In this document: piece after piece, positions 55,614 to 64,000 of the stretch
How the letters are laid out: each line of letters starts with the position of its first letter
Numbering within the stretch: the first letter of the stretch is position 1
NCBI GenBank assembly: GCA_014138645.1
Contig: JACJIB010000003.1
Span: 124,001 to 188,000, forward strand
DNA: 64,000 bases
Direction of reading: 5' to 3'
Source of the DNA: Methylorubrum thiocyanatum
GTDB taxonomy: Bacteria; Pseudomonadota; Alphaproteobacteria; Rhizobiales; Beijerinckiaceae
Made by a program: the position numbers and the translations under genes
The notes under the pieces: model-generated
The model's database searches: none
The model's input: only the letters and a program-made list of their open reading frames with translations
Told to the model about the DNA's origin: nothing

Positions 55614-55892
55614 ATGTCAGAGAAATTCGAAGAACTCGAGATCCCGCCCGACGCCCTGGAACAGGGTGGGATCGAGATCGTGCGCGCCTCGATCGTCGAT
55701 GGCGCCGTGAGCGTCGCGCTGCGGCGGGCCTTCGACGATCCAGCGACCTGGGGCCGCCTGCTGATCGACCTCGCGCGGCAGGCCGCTCGCGCCTACGCCA
55801 TGGAAGCGGATCTCTCGGAGGAGGAAGCCTTCGAGCGCATCCGCGCCGGGTGGGAGGCGGAGAGCCTCGACCCCAACAATCCCCTCAACTGA
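55614..55892 (+). CDS. DUF5076 protein within the pdh operon
   Basis: 92 residues, starting 10 bases after pdhB and ending 31 before pdhC. Sequence: EELEIPPDALEQGGIEIVRASIVDGAVSVALRRAFDDPATWGRLLIDLARQAARAYAMEADLSEEEAFERIRAGWEAE. Acidic, soluble, mixed alpha/beta, no cofactor motif. Its position between E1-beta and E2 suggests a PDH-associated assembly or regulatory role, an inference only. No function is established for the family. Confidence 0.88.
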   Translation: MSEKFEELEIPPDALEQGGIEIVRASIVDGAVSVALRRAFDDPATWGRLLIDLARQAARAYAMEADLSEEEAFERIRAGWEAESLDPNNPLN

Positions 55893-55923
55893 TCCTCCCT
55901 CAAGGCCGCTCGGGAACGACACG

Positions 55924-57336
55924 ATGCCGATCAACGTCCTGATGCCCGCGCTCTCCCCGACCATGGAGAAGGGCAACCTCGCCAAGTGGCTCAAGAAGGA
56001 GGGCGACGCCATCAAGTCCGGCGACGTGATCGCCGAGATCGAGACCGACAAGGCGACGATGGAGGTCGAGGCGGTCGACGAGGGCGTTCTCGCCAAGATC
56101 CTCGTGGCCGAAGGCACCGCCGACGTGCCGGTCAACGAGCTGATCGCGCTGATCGCCGAGGAGGGCGAGGATCCGGGCAGCGTCGAGGCGCCGAAGGGCG
56201 GCGAGGCCAAGGGCGAGGCGAAGACCGCGCCGGTCGAGCCGAAGGGCACCCCCGATCAGAACGCCGCGCCCGATGGTGCGCACGCCTCCTACGCCCGGGT
56301 CGATCAGGCCCCCGAGGGTGCCAAGCCCAACGGCGCCGCGCAGCCCGGAGCCTCCGGCGGCCGGGTCTTCGCCTCGCCGCTGGCGCGCCGCATCGCCAAG
56401 CAGGAGGGCATCGATCTCTCGGCGGTGAAGGGCTCCGGTCCGCATGGCCGCGTGATCCAGCGCGACGTGCAGGCGGCGATCGAGGGCGGTACGGCCAAGG
56501 CCGGCGCCGCGGCCAAGCCAGAGACCAAGGCTGCCACTCCGGCGGCGGACAAGCCTGCTCCCAAGGCGGCCCCCGCCGGTGGAGCGCCGGCCGGGCTCAG
56601 CCTCGATCAAGTGAAGGGCTTCTACGAAAAGGGCAGCTTCGAGGAAGTGCCGCTCGACGGCATGCGCAAGACCATTGCCAAGCGCCTCACGGAGGCGATG
56701 CAGGTCGCGCCGCACTTCTACCTCACCGTCGACTGCGAACTCGACGCGCTGATGAAGCTGCGCGAGACGCTCAACGGCTCGGCCGGTAAGGACAAGGACG
56801 GTAAGCCGCTGTTCAAACTCTCGGTGAACGACTTCGTCATCAAGGCGATGGGCCTCGCGCTCACCCGCGTGCCCGCCGCCAACGCCGTGTGGGCCGAGGA
56901 TCGCATCCTGCGCTTCAAGCATGCCGAAGTCGGCGTCGCGGTCGCGATCGATGGCGGCCTGTTCACTCCGGTGATCCGTAAGGCCGATCAGAAGACGCTC
57001 TCCACCATCTCCAATGAGATGAAGGACTTTGCGGGCCGGGCGCGCGCCAAGAAGCTGAAGCCGGAAGAGTACCAGGGCGGCGTCACCTCGGTGTCGAACC
57101 TCGGCATGTTCGGCATCAAGCACTTCACCGCGGTGATCAACCCGCCGCAATCGACGATCCTTGCTGTCGGCGCCGGAGAAAAGCGCGTCGTCGTCAAGGA
57201 CGGCGCTCCGGCGGTGGTGCAGGCCATGACCGCAACGCTTTCCTGCGATCACCGCGTCCTCGACGGTGCCCTCGGCGCCGAGCTGATCGCGGCCTTCAAG
57301 GGCCTGATCGAGAACCCGATGGGGATGCTGGTCTGA
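55924..57336 (+). CDS. pdhC: pyruvate dehydrogenase E2, dihydrolipoyllysine acetyltransferase
   Basis: 470 residues. One lipoyl domain at 1-80 ([15 protein letters not shown]), peripheral subunit-binding domain near 147-185 (ASPLARRIAKQEGIDLSAVKGSGPHGRVIQRDV), and the acetyltransferase core from about 240 ending in the catalytic CDHRVLDGALGAE (His and Asp of HxxxDG). The linkers are Ala/Pro/Lys-rich. Forms the core of the complex. Confidence 0.97.
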   Translation: MPINVLMPALSPTMEKGNLAKWLKKEGDAIKSGDVIAEIETDKATMEVEAVDEGVLAKILVAEGTADVPVNELIALIAEEGEDPGSVEAPKGGEAKGEAKTAPVEPKGTPDQNAAPDGAHASYARVDQAPEGAKPNGAAQPGASGGRVFASPLARRIAKQEGIDLSAVKGSGPHGRVIQRDVQAAIEGGTAKAGAAAKPETKAATPAADKPAPKAAPAGGAPAGLSLDQVKGFYEKGSFEEVPLDGMRKTIAKRLTEAMQVAPHFYLTVDCELDALMKLRETLNGSAGKDKDGKPLFKLSVNDFVIKAMGLALTRVPAANAVWAEDRILRFKHAEVGVAVAIDGGLFTPVIRKADQKTLSTISNEMKDFAGRARAKKLKPEEYQGGVTSVSNLGMFGIKHFTAVINPPQSTILAVGAGEKRVVVKDGAPAVVQAMTATLSCDHRVLDGALGAELIAAFKGLIENPMGMLV

Positions 57337-57399
57337 GAGCGCCCGACACGAAGCACCACTCTTACCTCATGAGGGCGGGCAGATAGTCGGTTAGGGACG

Positions 57400-57432
57400 A
57401 GGCGCTTCGGCGCCTTCCCTATCCCGCCGACC
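57400..57432. other. TTCG-tetraloop hairpin between pdhC and lpdA
   Basis: AGGCGC-TTCG-GCGCCT (57410-57425) extended outward by TAGGGA/TCCCTA with a 2-base bulge. A very stable RNA hairpin in the 185-base gap, without a T run. It could attenuate or stabilise the operon mRNA, giving lpdA separate control. Confidence 0.6.
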
Positions 57433-57521
57433 CTTGTTGTCATCCGTTCCGCCGCCGTCGCCCGAACAGCCCGCTTTCACCCCTGCCTCCTCCTTCAAGC
57501 GGAGGGGAAGAGGAGCCCCTG

Positions 57522-58961
57522 ATGTCCGAAACCTACGACGTCCTCATCATCGGCGCGGGGCCCGGCGGCTACGTGACCGCGATCCGCGCGGCACAGCTCG
57601 GTTTCAAGACCGCCGTGGTCGATCGCGAGCATCTCGGCGGTATCTGCCTGAACTGGGGCTGCATCCCGACCAAGGCGCTGCTGCGCTCGGCCGAGATCTA
57701 CCACTACATGCAGCACGCCTCCGATTACGGCCTCTCCGCCAAGGAGGTGAGCTTCGACACGGCGGCGATCGTGAAGCGCTCCCGCGGCGTCTCGGGCCGG
57801 CTCAACGGCGGCGTCGGCATGCTGCTGAAGAAGAACAAGGTCGACGTGATCTGGGGCGAGGCCGCGATCGACGTGGCCGCCAAGGGCAACGAGCCCGGCA
57901 AGGTGACGGTGAAGGAGACGAAGCGGGCCGAACCGCCGAAGGGCGCGAAGGGCGCCGGAACATACGCGGCCAAGCACATCATCGTCGCGACCGGCGCGCG
58001 GCCGCGCGTGCTGCCCGGCATCGAGCCCGACAAGAAGCAGATCTGGACCTATTACGAGGCCATGGTGCCGGAGGCGATGCCCAAGAGCCTGCTGGTGATG
58101 GGCTCCGGCGCGATCGGCATCGAGTTCGCCTCGTTCTACCGCACCATGGGCGCCGAGGTGACGGTGATCGAGCTGCTGCCGCAGATCCTCCCCGTCGAGG
58201 ATGCGGAGATCGCCGGAATCGCCCGCAAACGCTTCGAGAAGCAGGGCATCAAGATCCTCACCAGCGCCAAGGTGACGAAGGTCGAGAAGGGCGCGAACTC
58301 CGTCACGGCCACGGTTGAGGACGACAAGGGCAAGACGCAATCCCTCACCGCCGAGAAGCTGATCTCGGCTGTCGGCGTCGTCGGCAACATCGAGAATCTC
58401 GGGCTGGAGAAGCTCGGGGTGAAGATCGAGCGCGGCATCGTCGTCACCGACGGGCTCGGGCGCACCAACGTGCCGGGCGTCTACGCCATCGGCGACGTCG
58501 CCGGCCCGCCGATGCTCGCCCACAAGGCGGAGCATGAGGGCGTCATCTGCATCGAGACCATCAAGGGCCTGCACACCCATCCGATGGACAAGGGCAAGAT
58601 CCCGGGCTGCACCTATTGCCACCCGCAGATCGCCAGCGTCGGCCTCACCGAGGGGAAGGCGAAGGAACTCGGCTTCTCGATCAAGGTCGGCCGCTTCCCC
58701 TTTGCCGGCAACGGCAAGGCGATCGCGCTGGGTGAGCCGGACGGCCTCATCAAGACGATCTTCGACGCCAAGACCGGCCAGTTGCTCGGCGCCCACATGG
58801 TCGGCGCCGAGGTCACCGAGCTGATCCAGGGCTACGTCGTCGCCATGACGCTGGAGACGACGGAGGAAGAGCTGATGCACACGGTGTTCCCGCATCCGAC
58901 GCTCTCCGAGATGATGCACGAGAGCGTGCTCGACGCCTACGGACGGGTGATCCACACCTGA
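57522..58961 (+). CDS. lpdA: dihydrolipoyl dehydrogenase (E3)
   Basis: 479 residues. FAD domain start DVLIIGAGPGGYVTAIRAAQLG, redox-active disulphide GGICLNWGCIPTK, NAD domain LLVMGSGAIGIEFASFYRTMGAEVTVIE, FAD-binding GVYAIGDVAGPPMLAHKAEHEG, and the C-terminal active-site His-Glu in FPHPTLSEMMHE. Reoxidises lipoamide with NAD+ for PDH and possibly for other 2-oxoacid complexes and the glycine cleavage system. Confidence 0.98.
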   Translation: MSETYDVLIIGAGPGGYVTAIRAAQLGFKTAVVDREHLGGICLNWGCIPTKALLRSAEIYHYMQHASDYGLSAKEVSFDTAAIVKRSRGVSGRLNGGVGMLLKKNKVDVIWGEAAIDVAAKGNEPGKVTVKETKRAEPPKGAKGAGTYAAKHIIVATGARPRVLPGIEPDKKQIWTYYEAMVPEAMPKSLLVMGSGAIGIEFASFYRTMGAEVTVIELLPQILPVEDAEIAGIARKRFEKQGIKILTSAKVTKVEKGANSVTATVEDDKGKTQSLTAEKLISAVGVVGNIENLGLEKLGVKIERGIVVTDGLGRTNVPGVYAIGDVAGPPMLAHKAEHEGVICIETIKGLHTHPMDKGKIPGCTYCHPQIASVGLTEGKAKELGFSIKVGRFPFAGNGKAIALGEPDGLIKTIFDAKTGQLLGAHMVGAEVTELIQGYVVAMTLETTEEELMHTVFPHPTLSEMMHESVLDAYGRVIHT

Positions 58962-58989
58962 TCGAAACCGACACACCTTGAGGCTTCGA

Positions 58990-59036
58990 GGGGCGCACAG
59001 GATCGGGCCGGAGGCCGGTGTCCTGGGCGCCCCTTG
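58990..59036 (+). terminator. hairpin terminator of the pdh cluster
   Basis: GGGGCGC (58990-58996) plus CAGGA pair with TCCTG plus GCGCCCC (59027-59033), with small bulges. The tail is TTGTCTTTGG. It lies about 30 bases after lpdA. Confidence 0.7.
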
Positions 59037-59116
59037 TCTTTGGCGCTCACTCCGACTGCCCTCGATCCTGCAGCGACCCGCGCGGAAAAATCATTTCGCG
59101 GTTGAAGTTGGTAAGG

Positions 59117-59389
59117 ATGCCGGCCGAATACCTTCCAGTTGAACTTCAGAAACGCAGGCACGCCGTATACCAGGGGATGTGCGCCCTGGTTGCGAAAGCC
59201 CACCCACTCATGATCCTACGAGTTCTTCTGCTCGTCGCCGGCCTTGGAGCGGTCTATTTCTCTCTGGCGATGCTGAAGGTCCACCTCTACGTGACCCTGC
59301 TGCTGCTGTTCCTGTGCGCCGGGCCTCTGAGCTACCTCGTCTTCCGCGAGGAGCCGGGAGAGGCGGAGTCGGGATCGCGCGATCCTTGA
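59117..59389 (+). CDS. small two-helix membrane protein, unknown
   Basis: 90 residues from the ATG at 59117; ATG 59177 or 59210 are alternatives, and none has an ideal ribosome site. Two membrane helices (MILRVLLLVAGLGAVYFSLAML and VHLYVTLLLLFLCAGPLSYLVF) and an acidic tail (REEPGEAESGSRDP). No family recognised. Confidence 0.55.
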   Translation: MPAEYLPVELQKRRHAVYQGMCALVAKAHPLMILRVLLLVAGLGAVYFSLAMLKVHLYVTLLLLFLCAGPLSYLVFREEPGEAESGSRDP

Positions 59390-59423
59390 AAAAAAGGGCG
59401 AGACCGCCCCGCGGTCGCTCCCC
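59389..59423 (-). terminator. Rho-independent terminator of the minus-strand gene
   Basis: On the minus strand GGGAGCGACCG, a 5-base loop, CGGTCTCGCCC, then a run of seven T. It sits 26 bases after the stop of the basic protein gene (59450). Confidence 0.88.
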
Positions 59424-59449
59424 TCATGGCTTCACCGGCGCGGGTCGCG

Positions 59450-59962
59450 TCAGCGGGGACCGCCGCCGCGGCGCATGGCGATCTCCTGACCCTCTTGGTT
59501 GATCGCGCCCGAAGGCGCATCCTGCTGATTGGGAACCGGATTCATCCCCTCGTCCGCGGTGCGCGACGCGGGCCGGCCGGAGGCCGGATCACCCGCGGCG
59601 CGCTTCAGGGCGAGGGCGCGGCGTGCCCCGCCAACGGTCCGGCGACGGGCATCCGCGTTGCGGCGGCGCTCGTGCTCCTTGCTGACGCGCTTGACCGCCG
59701 CAGCGAGCAGGGCCGCCTTCTCGCGGGTGCCGGTGTTATCGGAAGCACGGCTCGCGCCGGAGGGCGCGGCCTTGCCGCGCAGTTCACGCCGCTGGCGGCG
59801 GGACACGTCGCGGGCACGGTCGCGGCGCTCGCGCAGCAGGCGGATCAACTCGGGCAGAGCCTTGTCGTCCTCTGCATCCAGTTCGGGATGGTGCGACCGC
59901 TTCACCAGATCGATCTCGCCGGCATCCAGCAGCCGCGCCTCACGGCGTCGCGATACGGACAT
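59450..59962 (-). CDS. basic charged protein, unknown
   Basis: 170 residues, very rich in Arg (RRLRRERRDRARDVSRRQRRELRG-like helical stretch; exact order differs). The N-terminal 70 residues (REARLLDAGEIDLVKRSHHPELDAEDDKALPELIRLLRERRD) look like a real soluble helical domain. The C-terminal half is Ala/Arg/Pro-rich and probably disordered. Its own strong terminator supports it as a gene. Function unknown; nucleic-acid binding is possible from charge only. Confidence 0.72.
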   Translation of the reverse strand: MSVSRRREARLLDAGEIDLVKRSHHPELDAEDDKALPELIRLLRERRDRARDVSRRQRRELRGKAAPSGASRASDNTGTREKAALLAAAVKRVSKEHERRRNADARRRTVGGARRALALKRAAGDPASGRPASRTADEGMNPVPNQQDAPSGAINQEGQEIAMRRGGGPR

Positions 59963-60086
59963 TGTCTCTCCCGGTCCCTTCGGTTCGCCTGTCGAGCGAG
60001 CGGCGCAGGGCGCCGAGGCTCCATCGCCAACATCCCTGACTCGCGAAGGTTGCCTCGGCCGACCCGCCTTCCGTCGGCGGATGCGC

Positions 60087-60794
60087 CTAGGGCGGACCGA
60101 GGCGACGCGCGGAGGCGATGCCGGGCACCGCCATCAGCGCCAGCATCGCGGCGGCGGCAAACAGCAGGGTGTGGCCAAGGGCGCGCCACGCCACCACACC
60201 CGCGACGCCGCCGGCCAGGAAGGCGGCCACGGTCACGCCGTAGAGCCGGATCTTCTCGACATCCGGCCCCATCCCGCGGCCGCGCCGGGCGAGACGGGAG
60301 CCGAGCCCGATACCGAGATCCGTCACCATGCCGGTGACATGGGTGGTGCGCACCCGGGCATCGGTGATCTGGGTGACGGTCGCGTTCTGGAGGCCGAGCA
60401 GGAAGCTGAGGCCCGTCACGAGCACCGGCCCGTACACGGCCTCCGGCATCCAGGCACCGAGAACCCCGAGGCCGGCCAGCAGCAGCGCTTCCGTCAACAC
60501 GCTGTAGGCGTAGATGCCGCGCAGGCGGTGATGGCGCCCGGCGCCGATGAGCAGCGTCGCGCTCACGGCTCCGGCCATGAAGGCGCCGACGAGAGCGACG
60601 GCCGGCAGGGCCAGCGCCAGTTCGCCGAGGCCGAGATGGTCGGCAAGGGCCGAGACGTTGCCGGTCATGTTCGAGGAGAAGGTGCCGAAGGCGCAGAAGC
60701 CGGCGGCGTTCAGCGCTCCGGCGATGCCGGCGAGAGGCCACGCGAGTCGCCGGTCGATGCCGGGAGTGCGGGCTTGGCCTTCGTGAACGAGCAT
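60087..60794 (-). CDS. DUF1275 (YoaK-type) membrane protein
   Basis: 235 residues with about six membrane helices. Family landmarks: AGALNAAGFCAFGTFSSNMTGNVSALADHLG at the start, GLSFLLGLQNATVTQITDARVRTTHVTGMVTDLG in the middle and RLYGVTVAAFLAGGVAG later. DUF1275 proteins are probable transporters of unknown substrate. Confidence 0.9.
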   Translation of the reverse strand: MLVHEGQARTPGIDRRLAWPLAGIAGALNAAGFCAFGTFSSNMTGNVSALADHLGLGELALALPAVALVGAFMAGAVSATLLIGAGRHHRLRGIYAYSVLTEALLLAGLGVLGAWMPEAVYGPVLVTGLSFLLGLQNATVTQITDARVRTTHVTGMVTDLGIGLGSRLARRGRGMGPDVEKIRLYGVTVAAFLAGGVAGVVAWRALGHTLLFAAAAMLALMAVPGIASARRLGPP

Positions 60795-61133
60795 CGGGCG
60801 GGGTCTGCGGTCGGGGCGGTTTGCGGCAGGAGCATCTTACTCCCGGCAATCCTTATACAAACCGTCCGCCGCCCGTGGCTGAGGTTCGGCCCCTCCCTGC
60901 GCACGATGATGCGGATCTAGGGAGCATGGGTCCTATCGCCTGCGTGGGCCTGCTCGCAAGCCGTCGAAGGCGCGTCGAAGGCGCTTGGTGCAGAGGCTTA
61001 TGATGACGGCGTCCCTGGCTCGGGCGATCGGACCGGCCTTGCCGTCCTGCCGAGCCCCGCCGAGCTGAAACCGCGCTGCGCCCGCGGCGTTGGCTCCTCA
61101 TCGCAGAAGGCCGGCGCGGCGCAGGGGCACGAG
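60795..61133. other. 339-base intergenic region
   Basis: It lies between a minus-strand and a plus-strand gene, so it should hold two promoters. I see a tandem 11-bp repeat (CGTCGAAGGCG at 60962-60972 and 60973-60983) and no supportable gene. Confidence 0.45.
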
Positions 61134-61646
61134 ATGACGAAGTCGAAGATGGCAAAGGGCTGCTGCGGTCTCCTGATCGCCGGTCTCGGCGCTGCCGGCG
61201 CACCTGCCCTGGCGCAAACGGCGGCCGGCACGGGCCTGCCCTCCGGCTTCACCGCCCCCGGGCTGCCGTTCGGCCCCACTGCGACGGTTGCTACGGTGGC
61301 GGCCCCCACGCCGACCATGGCTCTTGCCAATCCCGGCGGCTTGAGCTTCGGCGGTGCCTCCGGCGTCTCCGGCCTCGGCACTTCGACGCCCGGGACCGTC
61401 GGCAGTGCCGGCGGGCTCAGTTTCGGCGGCGGCATGACCGCTGCGACGAGCGTCGGCGGTGGAGCCGGCGCAGCCAGTGCATCCGGAAGCCCAACGCGCC
61501 GGCCGCTCGACGATGTGACCGGCAGCGTCGGATCGGGCGGGGGAGGGGGAGCGCCCGCGGGCGCCGGCATTTCCGGCGGCGCGGGCTTCTCCCGCCGGCC
61601 CACCGATGCCTATTTCGATCCCCTCTCCGGCTCCGGCCTGCGCTGA
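61134..61646 (+). CDS. exported Gly/Ala/Thr-rich low-complexity protein
   Basis: 170 residues. Signal peptide MTKSKMAKGCCGLLIAGLGAAGAPALA, cut before QTAAG. The mature chain is low-complexity with twice-repeated GGLSFGG blocks (near 68 and 93) and a Gly-rich segment (SGGGGGAPAGAGISGGAG) before the end SRRPTDAYFDPLSGSGLR. Probably disordered envelope protein. Family not recognised. Confidence 0.65.
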   Translation: MTKSKMAKGCCGLLIAGLGAAGAPALAQTAAGTGLPSGFTAPGLPFGPTATVATVAAPTPTMALANPGGLSFGGASGVSGLGTSTPGTVGSAGGLSFGGGMTAATSVGGGAGAASASGSPTRRPLDDVTGSVGSGGGGGAPAGAGISGGAGFSRRPTDAYFDPLSGSGLR

Positions 61647-61774
61647 GAGCATGGATTCGCGCACCGCCGGGCGCCTCGGGCCGGATGTCCACAGCCTCGA
61701 CCGACCCCGGTAAGATCTCGTTAACCTATCCGGTATGTTCTATCTTCGTTCTCATGCCGAGTCGGAGAGAGACC

Positions 61775-62041
61775 ATGCCCAAGCCCATGCCCCAGACGGT
61801 CGAGCGGAGCCGAGGCGCGTTCACCCCCGCCGCCGGACCGGGACAGGAGAGAACGGAATCCTGCCCGGTGGAGGAGATCGCCCAGGCCTATCTCAGCGAC
61901 ACGCAGGGCGATGCGGGGATTGCCCTGCGCTGCGCCATCACCGACGCCCTGTCCGATCTGATGGAGGCGGAGCGCCGCGCCCGCGAGAACAGCCGCCTCA
62001 TTTCCCGCGGCTTCGTGCGCAGTGCGGCGCCCCGCTGGTGA
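61775..62041 (+). CDS. small cytoplasmic protein, unknown
   Basis: 88 residues from the ATG at 61775, which has GGAGAGA 6 bases upstream; the frame is open further up but without such a site. The C-terminal half is a clear helical domain (CPVEEIAQAYLSDTQGDAGIALRCAITDALSDLMEAERRARENSRLISRGFVR). No signal peptide. It could be a small regulatory or structural helical protein. Confidence 0.65.
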   Translation: MPKPMPQTVERSRGAFTPAAGPGQERTESCPVEEIAQAYLSDTQGDAGIALRCAITDALSDLMEAERRARENSRLISRGFVRSAAPRW

Positions 62042-62128
62042 TCTCGGTTGTAAATACCTGGGGACGCACCGCTTGAAGCGGCGCTTGGGTGGCGCATGTT
62101 CGCAGGATCGAAGTTCGGGACGACGGAT

Positions 62129-62761
62129 ATGCGCTTCCCTCTCCTCGCAATTGTTGCGGGACTCACGCTGGCCGCCGGAACCGTTTCGGCGCGGGCCGAC
62201 CTCCTCATCGCCGTCGACAAGGATGCTCAGCGCATGAGCGTCGTCGTCGATGGCGCGGCGCGCTACGACTGGCCGGTCTCGACGGGCGTGGCGGGCCACG
62301 ACACGCCGAACGGGAGCTATCGTCCGTTCCGCATGGAGAAGACCCATTTCTCCCGCGAATGGGACAACGCGCCGATGCCGCACGCGATCTTCTTCACGCA
62401 GGTCGGCCACGCGATCCACGGCACCACGCATACCCGCCGCCTCGGCCGCGCCGCCTCGCATGGCTGCGTCCGCCTCTCGCAGCGCAACGCCGCGACCCTC
62501 TTCGCTCTGGTGAAGCAGCAGAAGATGGCCAATACCCGCGTCGTCATCGAAGGCAGCGTCGCCGACGCCCCCATCGCCGAGACCCAGCGCCCGGCTCGGA
62601 CGCGCTCGGCCCGCCGCGGCAGTGACGACGGCTTCGTTCCGGTGCGCGCGCGGGGACGGAGCTGGGAGGACGAGGCCTACGGGCCGCCGGTGCGGCGCCG
62701 CTCTCCGGACGTGTTCGACGACGGCTACGGCGCGGGCGTCGGATACGGCGACCTTTACTGA
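62129..62761 (+). CDS. L,D-transpeptidase (YkuD domain), short form
   Basis: 210 residues from the ATG at 62129. Signal peptide ends at GTVSARA-DL. YkuD domain at about 25-150: LLIAVDKDAQRMSVVVDG, STGVAGHDTPNGSYRP, HAIHGTTHTRRLGRAASHGCVRLS with the catalytic Cys in SHGCVRL. The last 60 residues are Arg/Tyr/Gly-rich and probably disordered. It makes 3-3 peptidoglycan links or anchors outer-membrane proteins. Second such enzyme in the window. Confidence 0.92.
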   Translation: MRFPLLAIVAGLTLAAGTVSARADLLIAVDKDAQRMSVVVDGAARYDWPVSTGVAGHDTPNGSYRPFRMEKTHFSREWDNAPMPHAIFFTQVGHAIHGTTHTRRLGRAASHGCVRLSQRNAATLFALVKQQKMANTRVVIEGSVADAPIAETQRPARTRSARRGSDDGFVPVRARGRSWEDEAYGPPVRRRSPDVFDDGYGAGVGYGDLY

Positions 62762-62816
62762 GGGGCGGCTCCGCGCGTCGGGGCCGCTCCTCGCGGAATA
62801 AGGCGCAGCGTTCGAT

Positions 62817-64000
62817 TCAGTTCGAGGCGGCCGCGCCGGTCACCCGCCACACCGCGTTCCCGACATCGTCCGTCACCAGCAACGCGCCGCTCTTGTCGAG
62901 CGCCACACCCACGGGCCGACCTTGCGCTTTCTCGTCGGCGTTGAGGAAGCCGGTGAGCACATCGACGGGCGCGCCCGCCGGCTTTCCGTCCTTGAACGGC
63001 ACGTAGATCACCTTGTAGCCGCTCTTCGGCCGGCGGTTCCACGAACCGTGCTGGGCAACGAAGAGACCGCTTTTCCAGGCCTCAGGCAGGTTCGCACCCA
63101 TCGAGAAGGCGATGCCGAGGGAGGCGGTGTGCGTGCCCACGGCGTAGTCGGGCGCCACCGCCGTCTTCACCTTCTCCGGCTGCGGCGGCTGCACCCGCGC
63201 ATCGACGTGCTGGCCCCAGTAGCTCCACGGCCAGCCGTAGAAGGCGCCTTCCTTCACGCGCGTGATGTAGTCGGGCACGAGGTCGCTGCCGATCTCGTCG
63301 CGCTCGTTCACCGCCACCCACAGGTCGCCGGTTACCGGCTCGAAGGCGAGGCCGTTCGGGTTGCGCAAGCCCGTGGCGAACTCGCGCATCGCCTTTGAGG
63401 CGAGGGAGTATTCCCAGATCGCGGCGCGGCCCTTTTCGATGTCGAGACCGTTCTCGCCGACATTGCTGTTCGAACCGACGGTGATGAACAGCTTGCTGCC
63501 GTCGGGGCTCGCAACGACATTCTTGGTCCAGTGGTGATTGATGCCGGAGGGCAGATCCAAGACCTTTTCCGGGTTCGCGGTGATCTCGGTCTGGCCCTCC
63601 GCGTAGGGCACGCGCACCAGGGCGTCCGCATTCGCCACGTAGAGGTCGGACCCGACCAGGGCCATGCCGAAGGGCGAGGTCAGCCCCTTCAGAAAGACGT
63701 GGCGCTCCTCGGCGACACCGTCTCCATCCCGATCGCGCAGCAGCACGATGCGGTCGGCGCTCGCGCCGCCGGCCCCGGCCATGCTCTTCACCTTGTCGGC
63801 GACCCAGTCGATGACGCTGGTGGAGTGATCGCCGGATTTCGGCGCCTGGCTCTCGGCAACCAGCACGTCGCCATTCGGCAGAAGGTAGGGCCAGCGCGGA
63901 TGATCGAGTCCGGTGGCGTAGGCGGCGACGGTCAGCCCCTCGGCCGGCCGCGGCTTGGCGCCGTCGCTCCAACGCGCCACCCGGGCGATGTTGACGGTGG
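62817..64000 (-). CDS. PQQ-dependent sugar (sorbosone-type) dehydrogenase, N-terminus cut by window end
   Basis: At least 394 residues. The frame stays open to base 64000 (reading [13 protein letters not shown]), so the start and any signal peptide lie outside. Six-bladed propeller of the soluble glucose/sorbosone dehydrogenase type: [109 protein letters not shown] and [26 protein letters not shown]. Oxidises sugars or aldehydes in the periplasm if PQQ is bound. The true substrate is unknown. Confidence 0.9.
   Translation of the reverse strand, partial: TVNIARVARWSDGAKPRPAEGLTVAAYATGLDHPRWPYLLPNGDVLVAESQAPKSGDHSTSVIDWVADKVKSMAGAGGASADRIVLLRDRDGDGVAEERHVFLKGLTSPFGMALVGSDLYVANADALVRVPYAEGQTEITANPEKVLDLPSGINHHWTKNVVASPDGSKLFITVGSNSNVGENGLDIEKGRAAIWEYSLASKAMREFATGLRNPNGLAFEPVTGDLWVAVNERDEIGSDLVPDYITRVKEGAFYGWPWSYWGQHVDARVQPPQPEKVKTAVAPDYAVGTHTASLGIAFSMGANLPEAWKSGLFVAQHGSWNRRPKSGYKVIYVPFKDGKPAGAPVDVLTGFLNADEKAQGRPVGVALDKSGALLVTDDVGNAVWRVTGAAASN

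Overview
The window is GC-rich, densely coding DNA from an alphaproteobacterium of the order Hyphomicrobiales. It most resembles Methylobacterium/Methylorubrum of the extorquens type. Supporting signs are a glycerate 2-kinase of the kind used by the serine cycle beside pyruvate kinase, a GapR-type nucleoid protein, an Omp25/31-like porin, a pyruvate dehydrogenase locus whose E1-beta carries its own lipoyl domain, a tRNA-His lacking the extra 5' G, and a PQQ-type sugar dehydrogenase. No transposase, integrase, phage gene or CRISPR array is visible. The window is mainly chromosomal core with a few accessory inserts.

Layout. 1-8.3 kb: end of rpmJ, a TPR lipo/periplasmic protein, an alpha/beta hydrolase, pyruvate kinase, an outer-membrane barrel, DUF1036 protein and glycerate kinase (overlapping), N-formylglutamate amidohydrolase family, DUF1244, GapR. 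8.4-14.6 kb (minus strand): a glutathione transferase, two peptidoglycan-related exported proteins (DUF882 and a large L,D-transpeptidase) and an NtrC-type response regulator. 14.9-24.6 kb: M3 oligopeptidase, a low-GC AbrB/MazE-Doc toxin-antitoxin pair with a palindromic operator, an ABC1 kinase interrupted by an in-frame amber codon, a small COX IV-like membrane protein, the proton-translocating transhydrogenase pntAA-pntAB-pntB, recJ and tRNA-Tyr. 24.8-32.9 kb: Crp/Fnr regulator, a sensorless HWE-type histidine kinase, and tamA-tamB. 33.3-40.1 kb is the most accessory stretch: two small exported proteins, cyanase (cynS) with a divergent PAS-sigma54 activator, an OprB porin, a di-haem peroxidase and a cupredoxin. 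40.3-46.2 kb: a GGDEF/EAL protein, manganese catalase, DUF892 ferritin-like protein, a spermidine-synthase-like methyltransferase, tRNA-His. 46.4-52.8 kb: ClC-type channel, kdsA, queF, eno, FtsB/DivIC. 53.0-59.0 kb: the pyruvate dehydrogenase cluster pdhA-pdhB-DUF5076-pdhC-lpdA. 59.1-64 kb: small exported or membrane proteins, a DUF1275 membrane protein, a short L,D-transpeptidase and a partial sugar dehydrogenase.

How the genes fit together. Enolase, pyruvate kinase, glycerate kinase, pyruvate dehydrogenase and transhydrogenase cover C3 metabolism and NADPH balance. TamA/TamB, KdsA, two L,D-transpeptidases, the DUF882 protein and porins serve the envelope. Mn-catalase, the DUF892 protein and the di-haem peroxidase/cupredoxin pair look like oxidative-stress or periplasmic electron-transfer functions. 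The best-supported regulatory story is cyanase: a near-perfect sigma54 promoter faces cynS, and three copies of a 12-bp palindrome (RCGARATYTCGT) lie in the upstream-activator position, next to the start of the divergent sigma54 activator gene.
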